Source: CAVPFA01 sp963703655
Lineage (GTDB): Bacteria; Actinomycetota; Acidimicrobiia; Acidimicrobiales; Bog-793
NCBI GenBank assembly: GCA_963703655.1
Contig: CAVPFA010000004.1
Location: 744,001 to 808,000, forward strand
Direction of reading: 5' to 3'
Length of the DNA: 64,000 bases
How positions within the stretch are numbered: the stretch's first letter is position 1; each line of letters opens with the position of its first letter. Both the position numbers and the translations under genes were made by a program. The notes below the pieces were generated by a model, which was given only the letters and a program-made list of their open reading frames with translations, did not search any database and was not told the DNA's origin. Shown piece after piece: positions 31,996-42,519 of this stretch.

Positions 31996-33150
31996 GTGAG
32001 GATCACAGAGATCGAGGCCGTGCCGTTCGCTCTGCCGGTCCGACGTGAGTTCCGCTGGGCCGGGCTAAGGGTCAATCTCGGATCGTTCGTCCTGGTAAGG
32101 GTCCACACCGACGTGGGGGTCACGGGGCTGGGCGAAGCCACTCCGTTGCCGGACTGGGGCGGCGACCTCGGACGGCGAGGCGGTGAGACCCAGGAATCCG
32201 TTGTCAGCATGGTCAAACTGGTTCTCGCGCCCACGCTGGTCGGCACCGATCCGTTGCGCCTCGAGCGAGCACTCACCACGATGGACCAGGTGTTGCGCGG
32301 TAACAACTACGCGAAAGCCGCGGTCGACATCGCGCTTCACGACATCGCCGGCAAGGTGGCGGACGTGCCCCTGCACCAGCTGCTCGGGGGTGCCGCTCGG
32401 GACGCCGTGCCGGTGGCCCATATGCTCGGGCTGATGCCCATGGCCGACGCGCTCGATGAAGCCGACCAGGCGATACGTGACGGCTTGCATGCGCTTCAGG
32501 TCAAAGGCGGCGAAGACGCCGAGCGTGACATCCGGCTCGTCAAGGAGCTGCGCTCGCGACTCGGCCCGTCGGTGCGTCTTCGCCTCGATGCGAACCAGGG
32601 ATACGGCCGCGCAAAGCGGGCGATCGCGATCCTGTCCGAGTTCGTGCCGGGTGAGCTCGACGACATCGAACAGCCCGTTGTCGGGCTCGAGCAGATGGCG
32701 GCCGTGACGCGTGCGGTGCCAATGACGGTGATCGCGGACGAAAGCTGTTGGGATCCACCCGATGCTCTCGAGGTGGTCAGCGTGGGCGCCGCCGACGCCA
32801 TCTCGATCTACCTCGCCAAGGCCGGAGGCATTGCTCGCGCACGAGACGTCGCCGGGATCGCGCGAGCCGCTGGGCTTGCCTGCGACGTCAACGGATCCAT
32901 CGAGTCGGGCATAGGGAATGCGGCGAATGTTCATTTCGCGCTGGCGTCGCCGGCGGTCAGCCTTCCCTGCGTGATCCCGATCACGGCGCCCGCGGGTCGC
33001 CAGAGCACCGTCGTGGGGGGCGCATATTTTGTGGATGACATTGTTCGACAACCGTTCCAGGTTCGAGACGGCGCCGTGCAGCCCCTAGGCGGTCCGGGGC
33101 TTGGAGTGGAATTGGACGACGAAAAACTGCGGCGCTACCGGCTCGACTGA
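31996..33150 (+). CDS. enolase-superfamily enzyme (muconate-cycloisomerase/dipeptide-epimerase type)
   Basis: 384 residues from GTG 31996 with AAGAAGAAGG upstream. The capping domain ends near residue 120, followed by the TIM barrel. A lysine motif appears in LQVKGGEDAERD. Metal ligands appear as RLDANQGY, DDIEQP and IADES, and the opposite-face Lys in SIYLAKAGG, so the catalytic set of the muconate lactonizing group is present. The group covers cycloisomerases, dipeptide epimerases and N-acylamino-acid racemases. A nearby dipeptide importer and amide hydrolases fit an epimerase, but the substrate is not proven. Confidence 0.9.
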   Translation: MRITEIEAVPFALPVRREFRWAGLRVNLGSFVLVRVHTDVGVTGLGEATPLPDWGGDLGRRGGETQESVVSMVKLVLAPTLVGTDPLRLERALTTMDQVLRGNNYAKAAVDIALHDIAGKVADVPLHQLLGGAARDAVPVAHMLGLMPMADALDEADQAIRDGLHALQVKGGEDAERDIRLVKELRSRLGPSVRLRLDANQGYGRAKRAIAILSEFVPGELDDIEQPVVGLEQMAAVTRAVPMTVIADESCWDPPDALEVVSVGAADAISIYLAKAGGIARARDVAGIARAAGLACDVNGSIESGIGNAANVHFALASPAVSLPCVIPITAPAGRQSTVVGGAYFVDDIVRQPFQVRDGAVQPLGGPGLGVELDDEKLRRYRLD

Positions 33151-33151
33151 G

Positions 33152-34468
33152 CTACGCCCACTCGTCGCGTGGGAGTTCGACGGGGCGCCCCGCGATGAGC
33201 ACCGCTCGGATGCGCGAGAGCGCACCCGGCTCGGTGATCGCGAGGTCGGCGACCATTCCCGGCGCAACAACTCCGCGATCTGGCGCCAAGCCGGCAATCG
33301 CTCGAGCCGGCGCGGATGTGACCAAGCGCACCCCTTCTGCCAGCGTAGTGGCGCCGGCTCGCGCGGCCTCCTCGATCAGCACGAGCATCGAGTCCCAGAA
33401 GCCTCCGCCATAATCGGTCGAGATAAGGTCCACCACGCCGGCGGCGAGCATGGCGAAACTGACATCGGGAGTGTCGAAGAACTCGCGAGACCCAAAGCAG
33501 TCGCCCGACATGATGTCCACCACTCCACCTAGGTTCTTGATGGCTCGCGCCCGGCGTACGGCCTCGTCAGGTCCGGTTGCTTGAAAGTTGGAGTGCGCGG
33601 CGATGAGGTTCGGACCAAGCCTCTCCGTGGCCTCCACCAGCAGCTCGTAGGTACCCGGCGTGTGATGAAAGACCAGCGGGACGCCGCACCGTTCGGCACT
33701 CGTTACGGCCTCCGCCAACGACTCCCCCGCCAGCCGGCTCCATTCGTGGATGGACTCGACGACCCCGAGGAACGCGGCCGGGTCGGGTTCGGGCACCCCG
33801 GCCTGGCGAAGCAGCGCGGCAACCTTCTCCGCTTCTCCCCGCTCGGTCGCGCCGAGCAAGGCGCGGGCCGCCGCAGTGTCGACCTCGCCGCCAAAGCGCC
33901 GGACCGCTTCCGGCACCAGCGCGTAGTCAACCCAGTGTGCGTCTATCCCCGGGCCGGCCTCTCCGATCACCAGCGCGCCGCGGGCCAGCATCTTCTCGAC
34001 TGTCCAGCCAAGGTGCTCGGCGGTGAGGCCACCAAAATTGAACGGCTCGCCGCTTGCCCAGGCGAGATGCGTCGGCGTGTGGAGGGTCGATGCCTTGACT
34101 GCCACCGGATGGAACCGGGCCGAGGCGGCAGCTTCCTCGACCGTCGGGAACCCGTCGACGTTGAGCGCGGTCGTGACGCCTTGGCGGAGCAGACGATCGA
34201 GGTTCGCCTGAACGCGCGCGTCCGACAGCGGCGGCTGGGCAGCGATCATCAACGGACCGCGTGTCAAGCCGTGAGCGTGATGATTTACCAGCCCGGGCAG
34301 CAGGTACCCGCCGCGCGCATCTATCACGTGGTCAGCGCGGTCGTAGTAGACGGAAGGTCGGTCGAGAACCGCCTCGATCAGATGGTCGACGATCACCACA
34401 CAGGAGTCCGGCTTCAGAGCCGTGCCCGTGCCGTCCACCACCGTGGCGTTGATCACCAGTGTCCGCAA
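33152..34468 (-). CDS. amidohydrolase-superfamily enzyme
   Basis: 438 residues. I chose TTG at 34468 because GGAGGAGG lies just upstream and the protein then starts LRTLVINATVVDGTG, the usual beta-sandwich opening. The metal motif is in LVNHHAHGLTRG, and the final Asp is in DLISTDYGGGF. The C-terminus APDRGVVAPGMVADLAI closes the sandwich domain. Members hydrolyse C-N bonds in lactams, cyclic amides and N-acyl compounds. It is convergent with the enolase-type gene, leaving only one base between stops. It lies 63 bases after the reductase gene. Confidence 0.9.
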   Translation of the reverse strand: MRTLVINATVVDGTGTALKPDSCVVIVDHLIEAVLDRPSVYYDRADHVIDARGGYLLPGLVNHHAHGLTRGPLMIAAQPPLSDARVQANLDRLLRQGVTTALNVDGFPTVEEAAASARFHPVAVKASTLHTPTHLAWASGEPFNFGGLTAEHLGWTVEKMLARGALVIGEAGPGIDAHWVDYALVPEAVRRFGGEVDTAAARALLGATERGEAEKVAALLRQAGVPEPDPAAFLGVVESIHEWSRLAGESLAEAVTSAERCGVPLVFHHTPGTYELLVEATERLGPNLIAAHSNFQATGPDEAVRRARAIKNLGGVVDIMSGDCFGSREFFDTPDVSFAMLAAGVVDLISTDYGGGFWDSMLVLIEEAARAGATTLAEGVRLVTSAPARAIAGLAPDRGVVAPGMVADLAITEPGALSRIRAVLIAGRPVELPRDEWA

Positions 34469-34531
34469 ACGGATCCTCCTCCAAATCGAGATCCCGCCCG
34501 ACTGCCGTCGCAGGCGAGCCAACGAAGGTGT

Positions 34532-35509
34532 CTAGCGCCCTTTGACGGCAACAGACTGAGCGAGCAGGCGAGTACAAGCCAACAAGACGTCAAGACCCGG
34601 GGTGCTGATGCCTGTCAGCCTGGCGATTTCAACGACGGCTCCCAGGATCGGTTCGAGCTCCAGCGGGCGACCCGCCTCGAGGTCCTGGAGCATCGAGGTC
34701 TTGTGCTCACCAACCCTCGCTGCCGCCTCGAGTCGCTGCACCATAGAGAGCTGAACGTGTATTCCCACTGAGGCAGCCACCGCTCGAACCTCTTCCATGG
34801 CGCCGAGAGCAACCGGCCGAGCAAGTGGGTCCGAGGCCAACGTCGCGAGAGTCGCGCGCGTTCAGCGCGCTCAGCGGATTCAACACGGCATTGCCGGCCA
34901 GCTTGAGCCAAAGCTCCGTGCGGAGGTCCGCGCGTACCGGGCAGCGAACTCCTGCACGGGCTAGCACTTCGGCAATCTGTTGGCACCGTTCGCTTATCGA
35001 GCCGTCTGGCTCGCCGATCGAGATGCGATGACCCTCGAGGTGCTCGATAACCCCAGGGGCGACCGCTCGAGTCGCCGGGTAGACGACCGAGCCGACCACT
35101 CGGGCCACCGGCAGGTGTTGCGCGATGCACCCGAGCGGATCAACGCTTTCGAGCCGGATGTCGGATAATGCCCCTCGCACACCGTGGAAGTACCACCAAG
35201 GGATGCCGTTTTGCAGCGACACGACGCACGCATCAGCGCCGAGCGCGCGCCCGAGCGACGGCGCGAGGTCACCCAAGGAATGGGCTTTCACAGCAAGGAA
35301 TACGACGTCAGACTCGCCGACGGCGGCAATATCGTCTGCAAGACACGGGTGGACGACGGACGAGTTGTCTGGGGACCTGATTGCCAGCCCTCGTTCTGCG
35401 ATCGCGGCGAGGGCCGCGCCACGGGCGACGAGGATGGGCTCCTCGCCACCTGAGATCAGCTGACCCGCAAGCCATCCGCCGATCGCTCCGGCTCCCACTA
35501 TCGCGACCC

Positions 35510-35513
<4 letters not shown>
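34532..35513 (-). pseudogene. ketopantoate reductase-like (ApbA/PanE family) with one frameshift near 34861
   Basis: The 5' frame gives the Rossmann start MRVAIVGAGAIGGWLAGQL, VVSLQNGIPWWYF and LWLKLAGNAVLNPLSAL, where Lys and Asn match the family active site. The helical C-terminal domain then continues in another frame as TRATLATLASDPLARPV and SMLQDLEAGRPLELEPI, the signature seen in all these proteins. One extra base (CTGAACG for CTGACG) at about 34861 explains it. It overlaps the CoA ligase stop by four bases. It probably reduces a 2-keto acid or similar ketone with NADPH; pantothenate synthesis itself is unlikely in this context. Confidence 0.82.
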
Positions 35514-37000
<1,487 letters not shown>

Positions 37001-37113
37001 TGTGACTGCTCCTTTGGTGCTCGTTGCCGTTCGGCTCAACTACCCACGACCCCATCCAGCACGCTCGGGTCGGGTCGGGTGATCGATCATCCTGGATGGT
37101 CTGCACTTGACGG

Positions 37114-37139
37114 TTTGGTACACCGCTGGTTGTATACAG
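37114..37139. promoter_or_regulatory. candidate paired GntR/FCD operator
   Basis: Two related elements, TTTGGTACACC (37114-37123 region) and TTGTATACAG (37130-37139), lie between the divergent CoA ligase and ABC importer. TGTATACA at 37131-37138 is a perfect eight-base palindrome matching the style of FCD-GntR operators and sharing GTATAC with the site at 31150. This suggests one regulator for both divergent units. Confidence 0.5.
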
Positions 37140-37161
37140 TATCCATATCCAAGGCGCGCGC

Positions 37162-38082
37162 GTGATGTCGGAGACCTCCCTCGACGGCGGTACCCGGGTC
37201 TGCGGTGCGCGCGAGACGCCGGTTCTTCAAGTTCGCGATCTCGACGTGACGCTGCACCGGGTCGGTCGCCCGATCCATGCCTTGCGTGGGATCAGCCTTG
37301 ACATCGCGCCCCATGAAATCGTCGCGCTCGTGGGCGAGAGCGGTTCGGGGAAGTCAACGCTGGGACTTGCGATACAGGGGCTCTTGCCGCCTGACAGCGA
37401 GCCGCTGGTGACGGGTTCGATCGTTCTGAACGGACAGCAGATGGTTGGCGTCGCGGCGAAGGCCGCCCAGCAGGCGCGGCGCTTTGACGTCCGGTCGATC
37501 TTCCAGGACCCGATGACGTCCCTCAATCCGACTATGCGGGTCGGCAAACAGGTCACCGAGGTCTCCCGCGACGGCGCGTCCGCCGAACAGTGGCTGGAGC
37601 GAGTAGGGGTGCCGGACACGCACGCGCGCGTCCGCGCTTTTCCTCATCAACTCTCGGGCGGGCAGCGTCGAGCGCGCCATGATCGCGATGGCCATGACGG
37701 CCCAGCCGAGACTAGTGGTTGCGGACGAGCCGACCACCGCCCTCGACGTCACTGTGCAGGCGCAGATACTCGAGCTGTTCCGGCGCTTGCGCGACGAACA
37801 GGGCAGCGCGTTTCTCTTCATCACTCACGACCTCGCGGTAGCGGCCGCAATCGCGGATCGCATCGTTGTGCTTTACGCGGGCCGGATGGTCGAGATCGGA
37901 GAAGTCGACGACGTGCACGAGCGTCCAGCCCATCCCTACACCGCCGCCCTATTGAGCGCCCGGTTCGGGTTGGACGTCGACAAGTCGCGCCAGCTCCCGA
38001 CGCTCCGGGGCGAGTCGGCACAGCCGGCGGCGGACGAGGCGGGCTGCCCGTTCGCACCTCGTTGCCTCCTGCAGGTTCCTGA
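37162..38082 (+). CDS. peptide ABC importer, first ATPase domain (frame broken near 37669)
   Basis: Starts at GTG 37162 or ATG 37165. DppD-type ATPase: VLQVRDLDVTLHR, Walker A GESGSGKSTLG, Q-loop FQDPMTSLNPTMRVG and the signature FPHQLSGGQ. After GGQR the frame fails, and SGGQRERAMIAMAM resumes one base later, so an extra base near 37668-37671 is likely. The remainder of this frame to 38082 is not real coding. With the correction, this and the next entry form one two-domain ATPase. Confidence 0.8.
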   Translation: MMSETSLDGGTRVCGARETPVLQVRDLDVTLHRVGRPIHALRGISLDIAPHEIVALVGESGSGKSTLGLAIQGLLPPDSEPLVTGSIVLNGQQMVGVAAKAAQQARRFDVRSIFQDPMTSLNPTMRVGKQVTEVSRDGASAEQWLERVGVPDTHARVRAFPHQLSGGQRRARHDRDGHDGPAETSGCGRADHRPRRHCAGADTRAVPALARRTGQRVSLHHSRPRGSGRNRGSHRCALRGPDGRDRRSRRRARASSPSLHRRPIERPVRVGRRQVAPAPDAPGRVGTAGGGRGGLPVRTSLPPAGS

Positions 38083-38974
38083 CTGCCTCGGGCAGGTGCC
38101 ACGGCTCGCTCCGGTAGCTCAGCATGGCGGGCTGGCGGCCTGCATCCGCACCGAGCTCGTGACTCCCGGGCTCTGGGATCGCACCGCGGACGACTGGCCG
38201 AAAGCGGCCAAACCGACCCCGCTTCCCTTGCTCGAGGTTGATGCGGTGGAAAAGCGCTTCGTCAGCCGGCGTGGGCTTCGAGGCGCCAAGCACGTCGTTG
38301 TGGCCCTCCGCGGCGTCAGCCTGCGCATCGACGAGGGAGAGTCGGTTGCTCTTGTAGGCGAGAGCGGATCAGGCAAATCCACTCTCCTGCGCATCGTCGC
38401 TGGCCTGCTGGCGCCCGACTCTGGGTCGGTACACCACCACCAGCGCGACCGCCCGCAGATGGTCTATCAGGACGCGGCAGCATCGCTTACGCCATGGCTC
38501 ACGGTTGAGGAGCTGGTCAGCGAGCGGCTCCGCGCAGAAGGGGCAGACCGGTCCGAACGGCGAGCAAGGACGGCAGAGGTGCTCCAGGATGTGGGGCTTT
38601 CTCCCGCCATTGCCCGGGTACGGCCGCGAGAGCTCTCCGGTGGGCAACGCCAGCGTGTGGCGATCGCCCGCGCCATCATCGTTCCGCCGCGGCTCCTGCT
38701 CTGCGACGAGCCGGTCAGCGCCATGGACGTCTCGTTGGCGGCCGCCATCCTCAACCTCCTGTCGACGCTGCGGCTGCGGCTCGGCATGGCGATGCTCTTC
38801 GTGACTCACGACCTCGCCGCGGCGCGGTTCGTCGCCGACCGGATCGTCGTGCTACGAAGTGGTGAGGTCGTCGAATCGGGGCCGGCTGAGTCTTTGATCG
38901 GCGCGGCCCAGCATCCGTACACGCGCGAGCTGCTTGCGTCGATGCCGGCACGTGTAGAGGTGAGCGGGCAGTGA
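37679..38974 (+). CDS. peptide ABC importer, rest of first ATPase fused to a DppF-like ATPase
   Basis: Begins MIAMAMTAQPRLVVADEPTTALDVT, the Walker B of the first ATPase. It runs through the oligopeptide-transporter C-terminal region with the cysteine motif GCPFAPRCLLQVPDC. A second complete ATPase follows: LLEVDAVEKRF, GESGSGKSTLLR, YQDAAASLTPWLTV, LSGGQRQRVAIARA and LLLCDEPVSAMDVS. DppD and DppF are usually separate proteins; here no stop or start separates them, so this is a natural fusion once the frame is fixed. Drives import through the two permeases encoded next. Confidence 0.9.
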   Translation: MIAMAMTAQPRLVVADEPTTALDVTVQAQILELFRRLRDEQGSAFLFITHDLAVAAAIADRIVVLYAGRMVEIGEVDDVHERPAHPYTAALLSARFGLDVDKSRQLPTLRGESAQPAADEAGCPFAPRCLLQVPDCLGQVPRLAPVAQHGGLAACIRTELVTPGLWDRTADDWPKAAKPTPLPLLEVDAVEKRFVSRRGLRGAKHVVVALRGVSLRIDEGESVALVGESGSGKSTLLRIVAGLLAPDSGSVHHHQRDRPQMVYQDAAASLTPWLTVEELVSERLRAEGADRSERRARTAEVLQDVGLSPAIARVRPRELSGGQRQRVAIARAIIVPPRLLLCDEPVSAMDVSLAAAILNLLSTLRLRLGMAMLFVTHDLAAARFVADRIVVLRSGEVVESGPAESLIGAAQHPYTRELLASMPARVEVSGQ

Positions 38975-39843
38975 ACGCCGCGACCGTGAGCTCGGCGGGA
39001 CCCGGCTACCGGCAGAGCGAGGTCCGGGACCGGCTGTACGCCATCCGCCGAGCCGGCGCGCTGGAGCGTGCCGCTTTCGTGGGTATCGCCGTTTTCACGG
39101 TCATCGCCATCTTCGCGCCGCTGCTGACCCCTCACAGCGTGTACCTGCCCTCGGGAGTGCCCTTCTCGCCTCCCTCGATCCACCATTTCTTCGGAACCGA
39201 CGACATAGGCCGCGACCTCTTCTCGCGGGTCATCGTCGGCGTCCGCCTCACCTGGCTTCCCACGCTCGTCGTCATAGCCATCGCCGTCACACTCGGCGGT
39301 TCGATCGGGCTCATCTCAGGAGCCTTCGGGGGCTGGACCGACCACGGCCTCCAGCGGCTGACCGACTTGTTCCTGGTCCTGCCGTCGACCCTGATCGCAA
39401 TCGCGGTCGTCGCAGCGCTCGGTCCTGGACTGCTGCACACCGTGATGGCGATCTCGATCTTCTGGTGGCCCTGGTATTCGCGGATCGTCCGCAATGAAGC
39501 GCGTGCCACAGTTGCGCGCCCGCATGTGGAAGCTGCGCGGCTAGCCGGCGCGTCCCGGCGGCGAGTCCTGCTCCGCTACGTCCTTCCAGCCACCATTCCA
39601 GCGGTGCTCGTCACGGCGACGGTCGATGTCGCGAACGTGGTCCTCGTGTTCGCTCTGTTCTCGTTCCTTGGCCTTGGCACGCCGGCGCCCGCCCCCGAGC
39701 TGGGCGCGATGACCGCTCAGTCGTTGAGCAGCCTGACGTTCGCGTGGTGGATGCCGATCTTCCCGGCCATTGCGATCTTCCTGCTCGCCCTGACAGCCAA
39801 CTTGGCCGGTGACGGCCTTCGCGACCTGCTGCGGTCGACGTAA
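38971..39843 (+). CDS. peptide ABC importer permease, DppC type
   Basis: 290 residues, start overlapping the ATPase stop by four bases. The N-terminal TM has IAVFTVIAIFAPLLTPH. HHFFGTDDIGRDLFSRVIVGVR is the DppC hallmark. The EAA loop HVEAARLAGASRRRVLLRYVLP contacts the ATPase. Five to six TM helices. Forms the translocation pore with the following permease. Confidence 0.93.
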   Translation: MNAATVSSAGPGYRQSEVRDRLYAIRRAGALERAAFVGIAVFTVIAIFAPLLTPHSVYLPSGVPFSPPSIHHFFGTDDIGRDLFSRVIVGVRLTWLPTLVVIAIAVTLGGSIGLISGAFGGWTDHGLQRLTDLFLVLPSTLIAIAVVAALGPGLLHTVMAISIFWWPWYSRIVRNEARATVARPHVEAARLAGASRRRVLLRYVLPATIPAVLVTATVDVANVVLVFALFSFLGLGTPAPAPELGAMTAQSLSSLTFAWWMPIFPAIAIFLLALTANLAGDGLRDLLRST

Positions 39844-39852
39844 GGAAAGCGA

Positions 39853-40851
39853 ATGCTTCGGTTCACGCTCTGGCGCACCGCGGGCCTGGTCGTCGTCTTG
39901 ATCACGATGACGTTCATCGTCTTTCTGCTGCGCAGCGTCATCCCGATTGATCCCGCCCGCGTAGCCGCTGGGCCCATGGCCCCGCTCCAGGAGGTTCAGG
40001 CCATGAGGATCCAACTCGGCCTGAACCAACCGCTGGTGGTCCAATACGGGCGCTACCTCGACCAGCTTATTTTTCACGGGAACCTTGGTGTCTCCCCAGT
40101 CACCCACAATCCCGTTCGCGACGACATCGGGCAGTTCCTACCAGCGTCGGCGGAGCTCATCTGCTTCGCACTCGTGCTGGCGCTCGCGCTTGGAGCGCTG
40201 CTCGCGTTCGTACAGACGCTTGCGCCCCATTCTGGTTGGGTTCGGCTGTTGCTCATCGGTGGAGCATCCGCGCCGGTCTTCCTTACCGGCCTGCTTTTCG
40301 TCTTCTTCCTCTGGTTCAAGCTGCACTGGTTTCCGAGCGGCGGTCGGACCAGCGTCCAGAATGCGCCAACCGGGCCGACCGGTTTCCTCACCATCGACGG
40401 GCTGGTCGCCGGCCGGCCGGCGGTCACCCTGGACGCCCTCTGGCACCTCTTCCTACCCGGTCTCTGCTTGGCGATCCAGCCCACGGTGGCGATCGGGCGT
40501 TCGCTGCGGTCTTCGCTCCACAACGTGTTGCGCGAGGACTATGCAAGAACAGCCCGGTCGAAGGGACTGACCGAATTTCAGGTCATGCGGCGACACGCTC
40601 TGAGGAACGCCGCCTCCGCCGCACTCTCGATGACCGGCCTACAGATCGGCCTCATGTTCTCGACGATCCTGATCGTCGAGCCGATTTTCGCCTGGCCGGG
40701 GGTCGGGCTGTACACGGTGCAGGCGCTCGGTCAAGGCGATCTGACGGCAGTACTCGGCGTCGCGATCGTGTTCGGCGCCGCTTACGTAATTGTCAACGCC
40801 CTTGTCGACCTCGGCCAAGCGTGGCTCGATCCGCGCATCAGCCTAGAGTGA
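39853..40851 (+). CDS. peptide ABC importer permease, DppB type
   Basis: 332 residues with six TM helices. LRSVIPIDPARVAAG and the large loop between TM1 and TM2 are typical of DppB. The EAA motif is DYARTARSKGLTEFQVMRRHALRNA, here split as DYARTARSKGL and FQVMRRHALRNA. It follows the DppC gene by nine bases. The order ATPase, C, B, binding protein is the reverse of the usual dpp order. Confidence 0.93.
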   Translation: MLRFTLWRTAGLVVVLITMTFIVFLLRSVIPIDPARVAAGPMAPLQEVQAMRIQLGLNQPLVVQYGRYLDQLIFHGNLGVSPVTHNPVRDDIGQFLPASAELICFALVLALALGALLAFVQTLAPHSGWVRLLLIGGASAPVFLTGLLFVFFLWFKLHWFPSGGRTSVQNAPTGPTGFLTIDGLVAGRPAVTLDALWHLFLPGLCLAIQPTVAIGRSLRSSLHNVLREDYARTARSKGLTEFQVMRRHALRNAASAALSMTGLQIGLMFSTILIVEPIFAWPGVGLYTVQALGQGDLTAVLGVAIVFGAAYVIVNALVDLGQAWLDPRISLE

Positions 40852-40915
40852 CGGGCGCCAACTTCCTCAGGCGGGCACGAGCCGGGGGCTCGCCAGGGCA
40901 GAAAGGAATATCCAA

Positions 40916-42454
40916 ATGAGGATCCGCACTTTGATCGTCGCAGGTGCTGTGCTGTCTGTGGTGATCGCCCTCTGCAGCTCATCGCCGAGCCACGGCTCGA
41001 CCCCATCGACAACCTCATCGGCCACGCTCCGGCTTGCCTATCAAGCCGACATCGCCAGCTTCGACCCCGACAACAGCTTCGAGGTGGCTGGCCTCGGCGC
41101 GATCGAGGCCGTCTATCAAGGCCTCGTGACCTACGCTCCGAACACCACCAAGCTGACGGGCCTGCTGGCGAAAAGCTGGACGATCTCACCGAGCGGCAAG
41201 ACCTACACATTCCACCTTCGCAGCGGCGTCAAGTTCGACGACGGCACGACGATGACCTCGAAAAGCGTCAAGGCCGCCTTCACTCGCAGGATGAACCCAA
41301 AGCTGATCCTCTCCTACTTCCTCTTCGGGGTGCGGTCGATGGCCACCCCGAACTCGCTGACTTTCGTCGTCAACCTCACGTCGCCCGAACCGTACTTCCT
41401 CGACTCTCTGGCGAGCGCTTGGGGTCCGAAGGTGGTCGGGCCGAACGCGCTGGTGGCGCACGCGGGCAAGGACCACTCGGAGAGCTACCTGAACACCCAC
41501 GCCGATGGCACCGGCCCCTACAAGTTGACCAACTTCAGCCAGGGCCAGAGCTACACCCTGACCCGCTTCTCTCATTACTGGGGGGCGAAGCCGTACTTCG
41601 CCTCGATCAAGATCAGCGTGATACCAAGCATCTCAGAGCAAATCCTGCTACTGGAGAGCGGCAACCTGGACATGATCCTGCACGGATACCCCTTCGAGCA
41701 GCTGAACAATCTCCCGGCTGGAGAGCACGCCTTCTCCTATAACGACCTCGGGTTGGAGATGGGCTACATCAACGGCGCCGGCCCGTTGAAGAACCCGGTC
41801 TGGCGCAAGTGCGTCGTGGCTGCGCTCAATCCGTCAGCCTGGATCTCTGAAGCCTTCGGGAAGTGGGCGACGCCTGCTCACTCCCTGTTCCCAAAGCTCA
41901 TGCCCCAGCCGCCCTCGCCACTTGTGTGGTCGACTGCGCCCAAGGGATGTGCGAAGGGGATACCGACGATCCGGGTGATCTACACCCAAGAGGAGGCAGG
42001 AGTCCAGCAACGCGTGACGGACCTTCTCGTCGCGCGGCTCGAAGCGGCGGGGATCCCGGCGATCTCTCGCGCTGTGCCACAGGCTGAGGTCACGAGCTGG
42101 TACACGAAGCCTGCCGCTGCACCAGCGGACGTGGTCGTTCCCCAGGAGAACCCGGACGATGCGAGCGCCTACAGCATGGTCGGCGACTTCTACGTCGCGG
42201 GCTCGCCGCTCAACGTCTTCAACTTCACCGATCCCGCGGCGACCTCCAAGTTCAACAAGGCATTCACGCTGGCGAACGGCGCGGCGGCCGACTCGCTCTA
42301 CTTCGCGGGGACCAAGATCCTGTTCGACGACGGCGGCTTCCTGCCGTTCGCCAACATCAAAGACGTGATCGTGTACCGGGGCAAGTTCACCGATTTCAAC
42401 CCGGTGCCCGCTGTCCCATGGAACATCGACCTCGGTACCGTCCGGGCAGGTTGA
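40916..42454 (+). CDS. family 5 extracellular solute-binding protein of the peptide importer
   Basis: 512 residues. An N-terminal signal (RTLIVAGAVLSVVIALCSSS) contains a Cys, but ALC is a weak lipobox, so it may be a lipoprotein or simply secreted. The fold markers are LRLAYQADIASFDPDNSF, LAKSWTISPSGKTYTFHLR and GTGPYKLTNFSQGQSYTL, plus YWGAKPYFASIKI. Captures the substrate outside the membrane. Family members bind peptides, but also glutathione, opines and oligosaccharides. Together with GGT and amide hydrolases in the island, a peptide-like or gamma-glutamyl substrate is plausible. Confidence 0.93.
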   Translation: MRIRTLIVAGAVLSVVIALCSSSPSHGSTPSTTSSATLRLAYQADIASFDPDNSFEVAGLGAIEAVYQGLVTYAPNTTKLTGLLAKSWTISPSGKTYTFHLRSGVKFDDGTTMTSKSVKAAFTRRMNPKLILSYFLFGVRSMATPNSLTFVVNLTSPEPYFLDSLASAWGPKVVGPNALVAHAGKDHSESYLNTHADGTGPYKLTNFSQGQSYTLTRFSHYWGAKPYFASIKISVIPSISEQILLLESGNLDMILHGYPFEQLNNLPAGEHAFSYNDLGLEMGYINGAGPLKNPVWRKCVVAALNPSAWISEAFGKWATPAHSLFPKLMPQPPSPLVWSTAPKGCAKGIPTIRVIYTQEEAGVQQRVTDLLVARLEAAGIPAISRAVPQAEVTSWYTKPAAAPADVVVPQENPDDASAYSMVGDFYVAGSPLNVFNFTDPAATSKFNKAFTLANGAAADSLYFAGTKILFDDGGFLPFANIKDVIVYRGKFTDFNPVPAVPWNIDLGTVRAG

Positions 42455-42467
42455 CTGCTCGAGCAGT
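42454..42467. terminator. perfect 14-base palindrome after the binding-protein gene
   Basis: ACTGCTCGAGCAGT followed by TTTAGG, starting at the last base of the binding-protein gene. It could fold as a short stem acting as a weak terminator or processing stop between the importer and downstream enzymes, or serve as an operator. No T-run of the classical length follows. Confidence 0.35.
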
Positions 42468-42519
42468 TTAGGTCGGGACGTCACAAGTCAGTCGGCGCGC
42501 GCAGGTAGGAGATCGCCAT

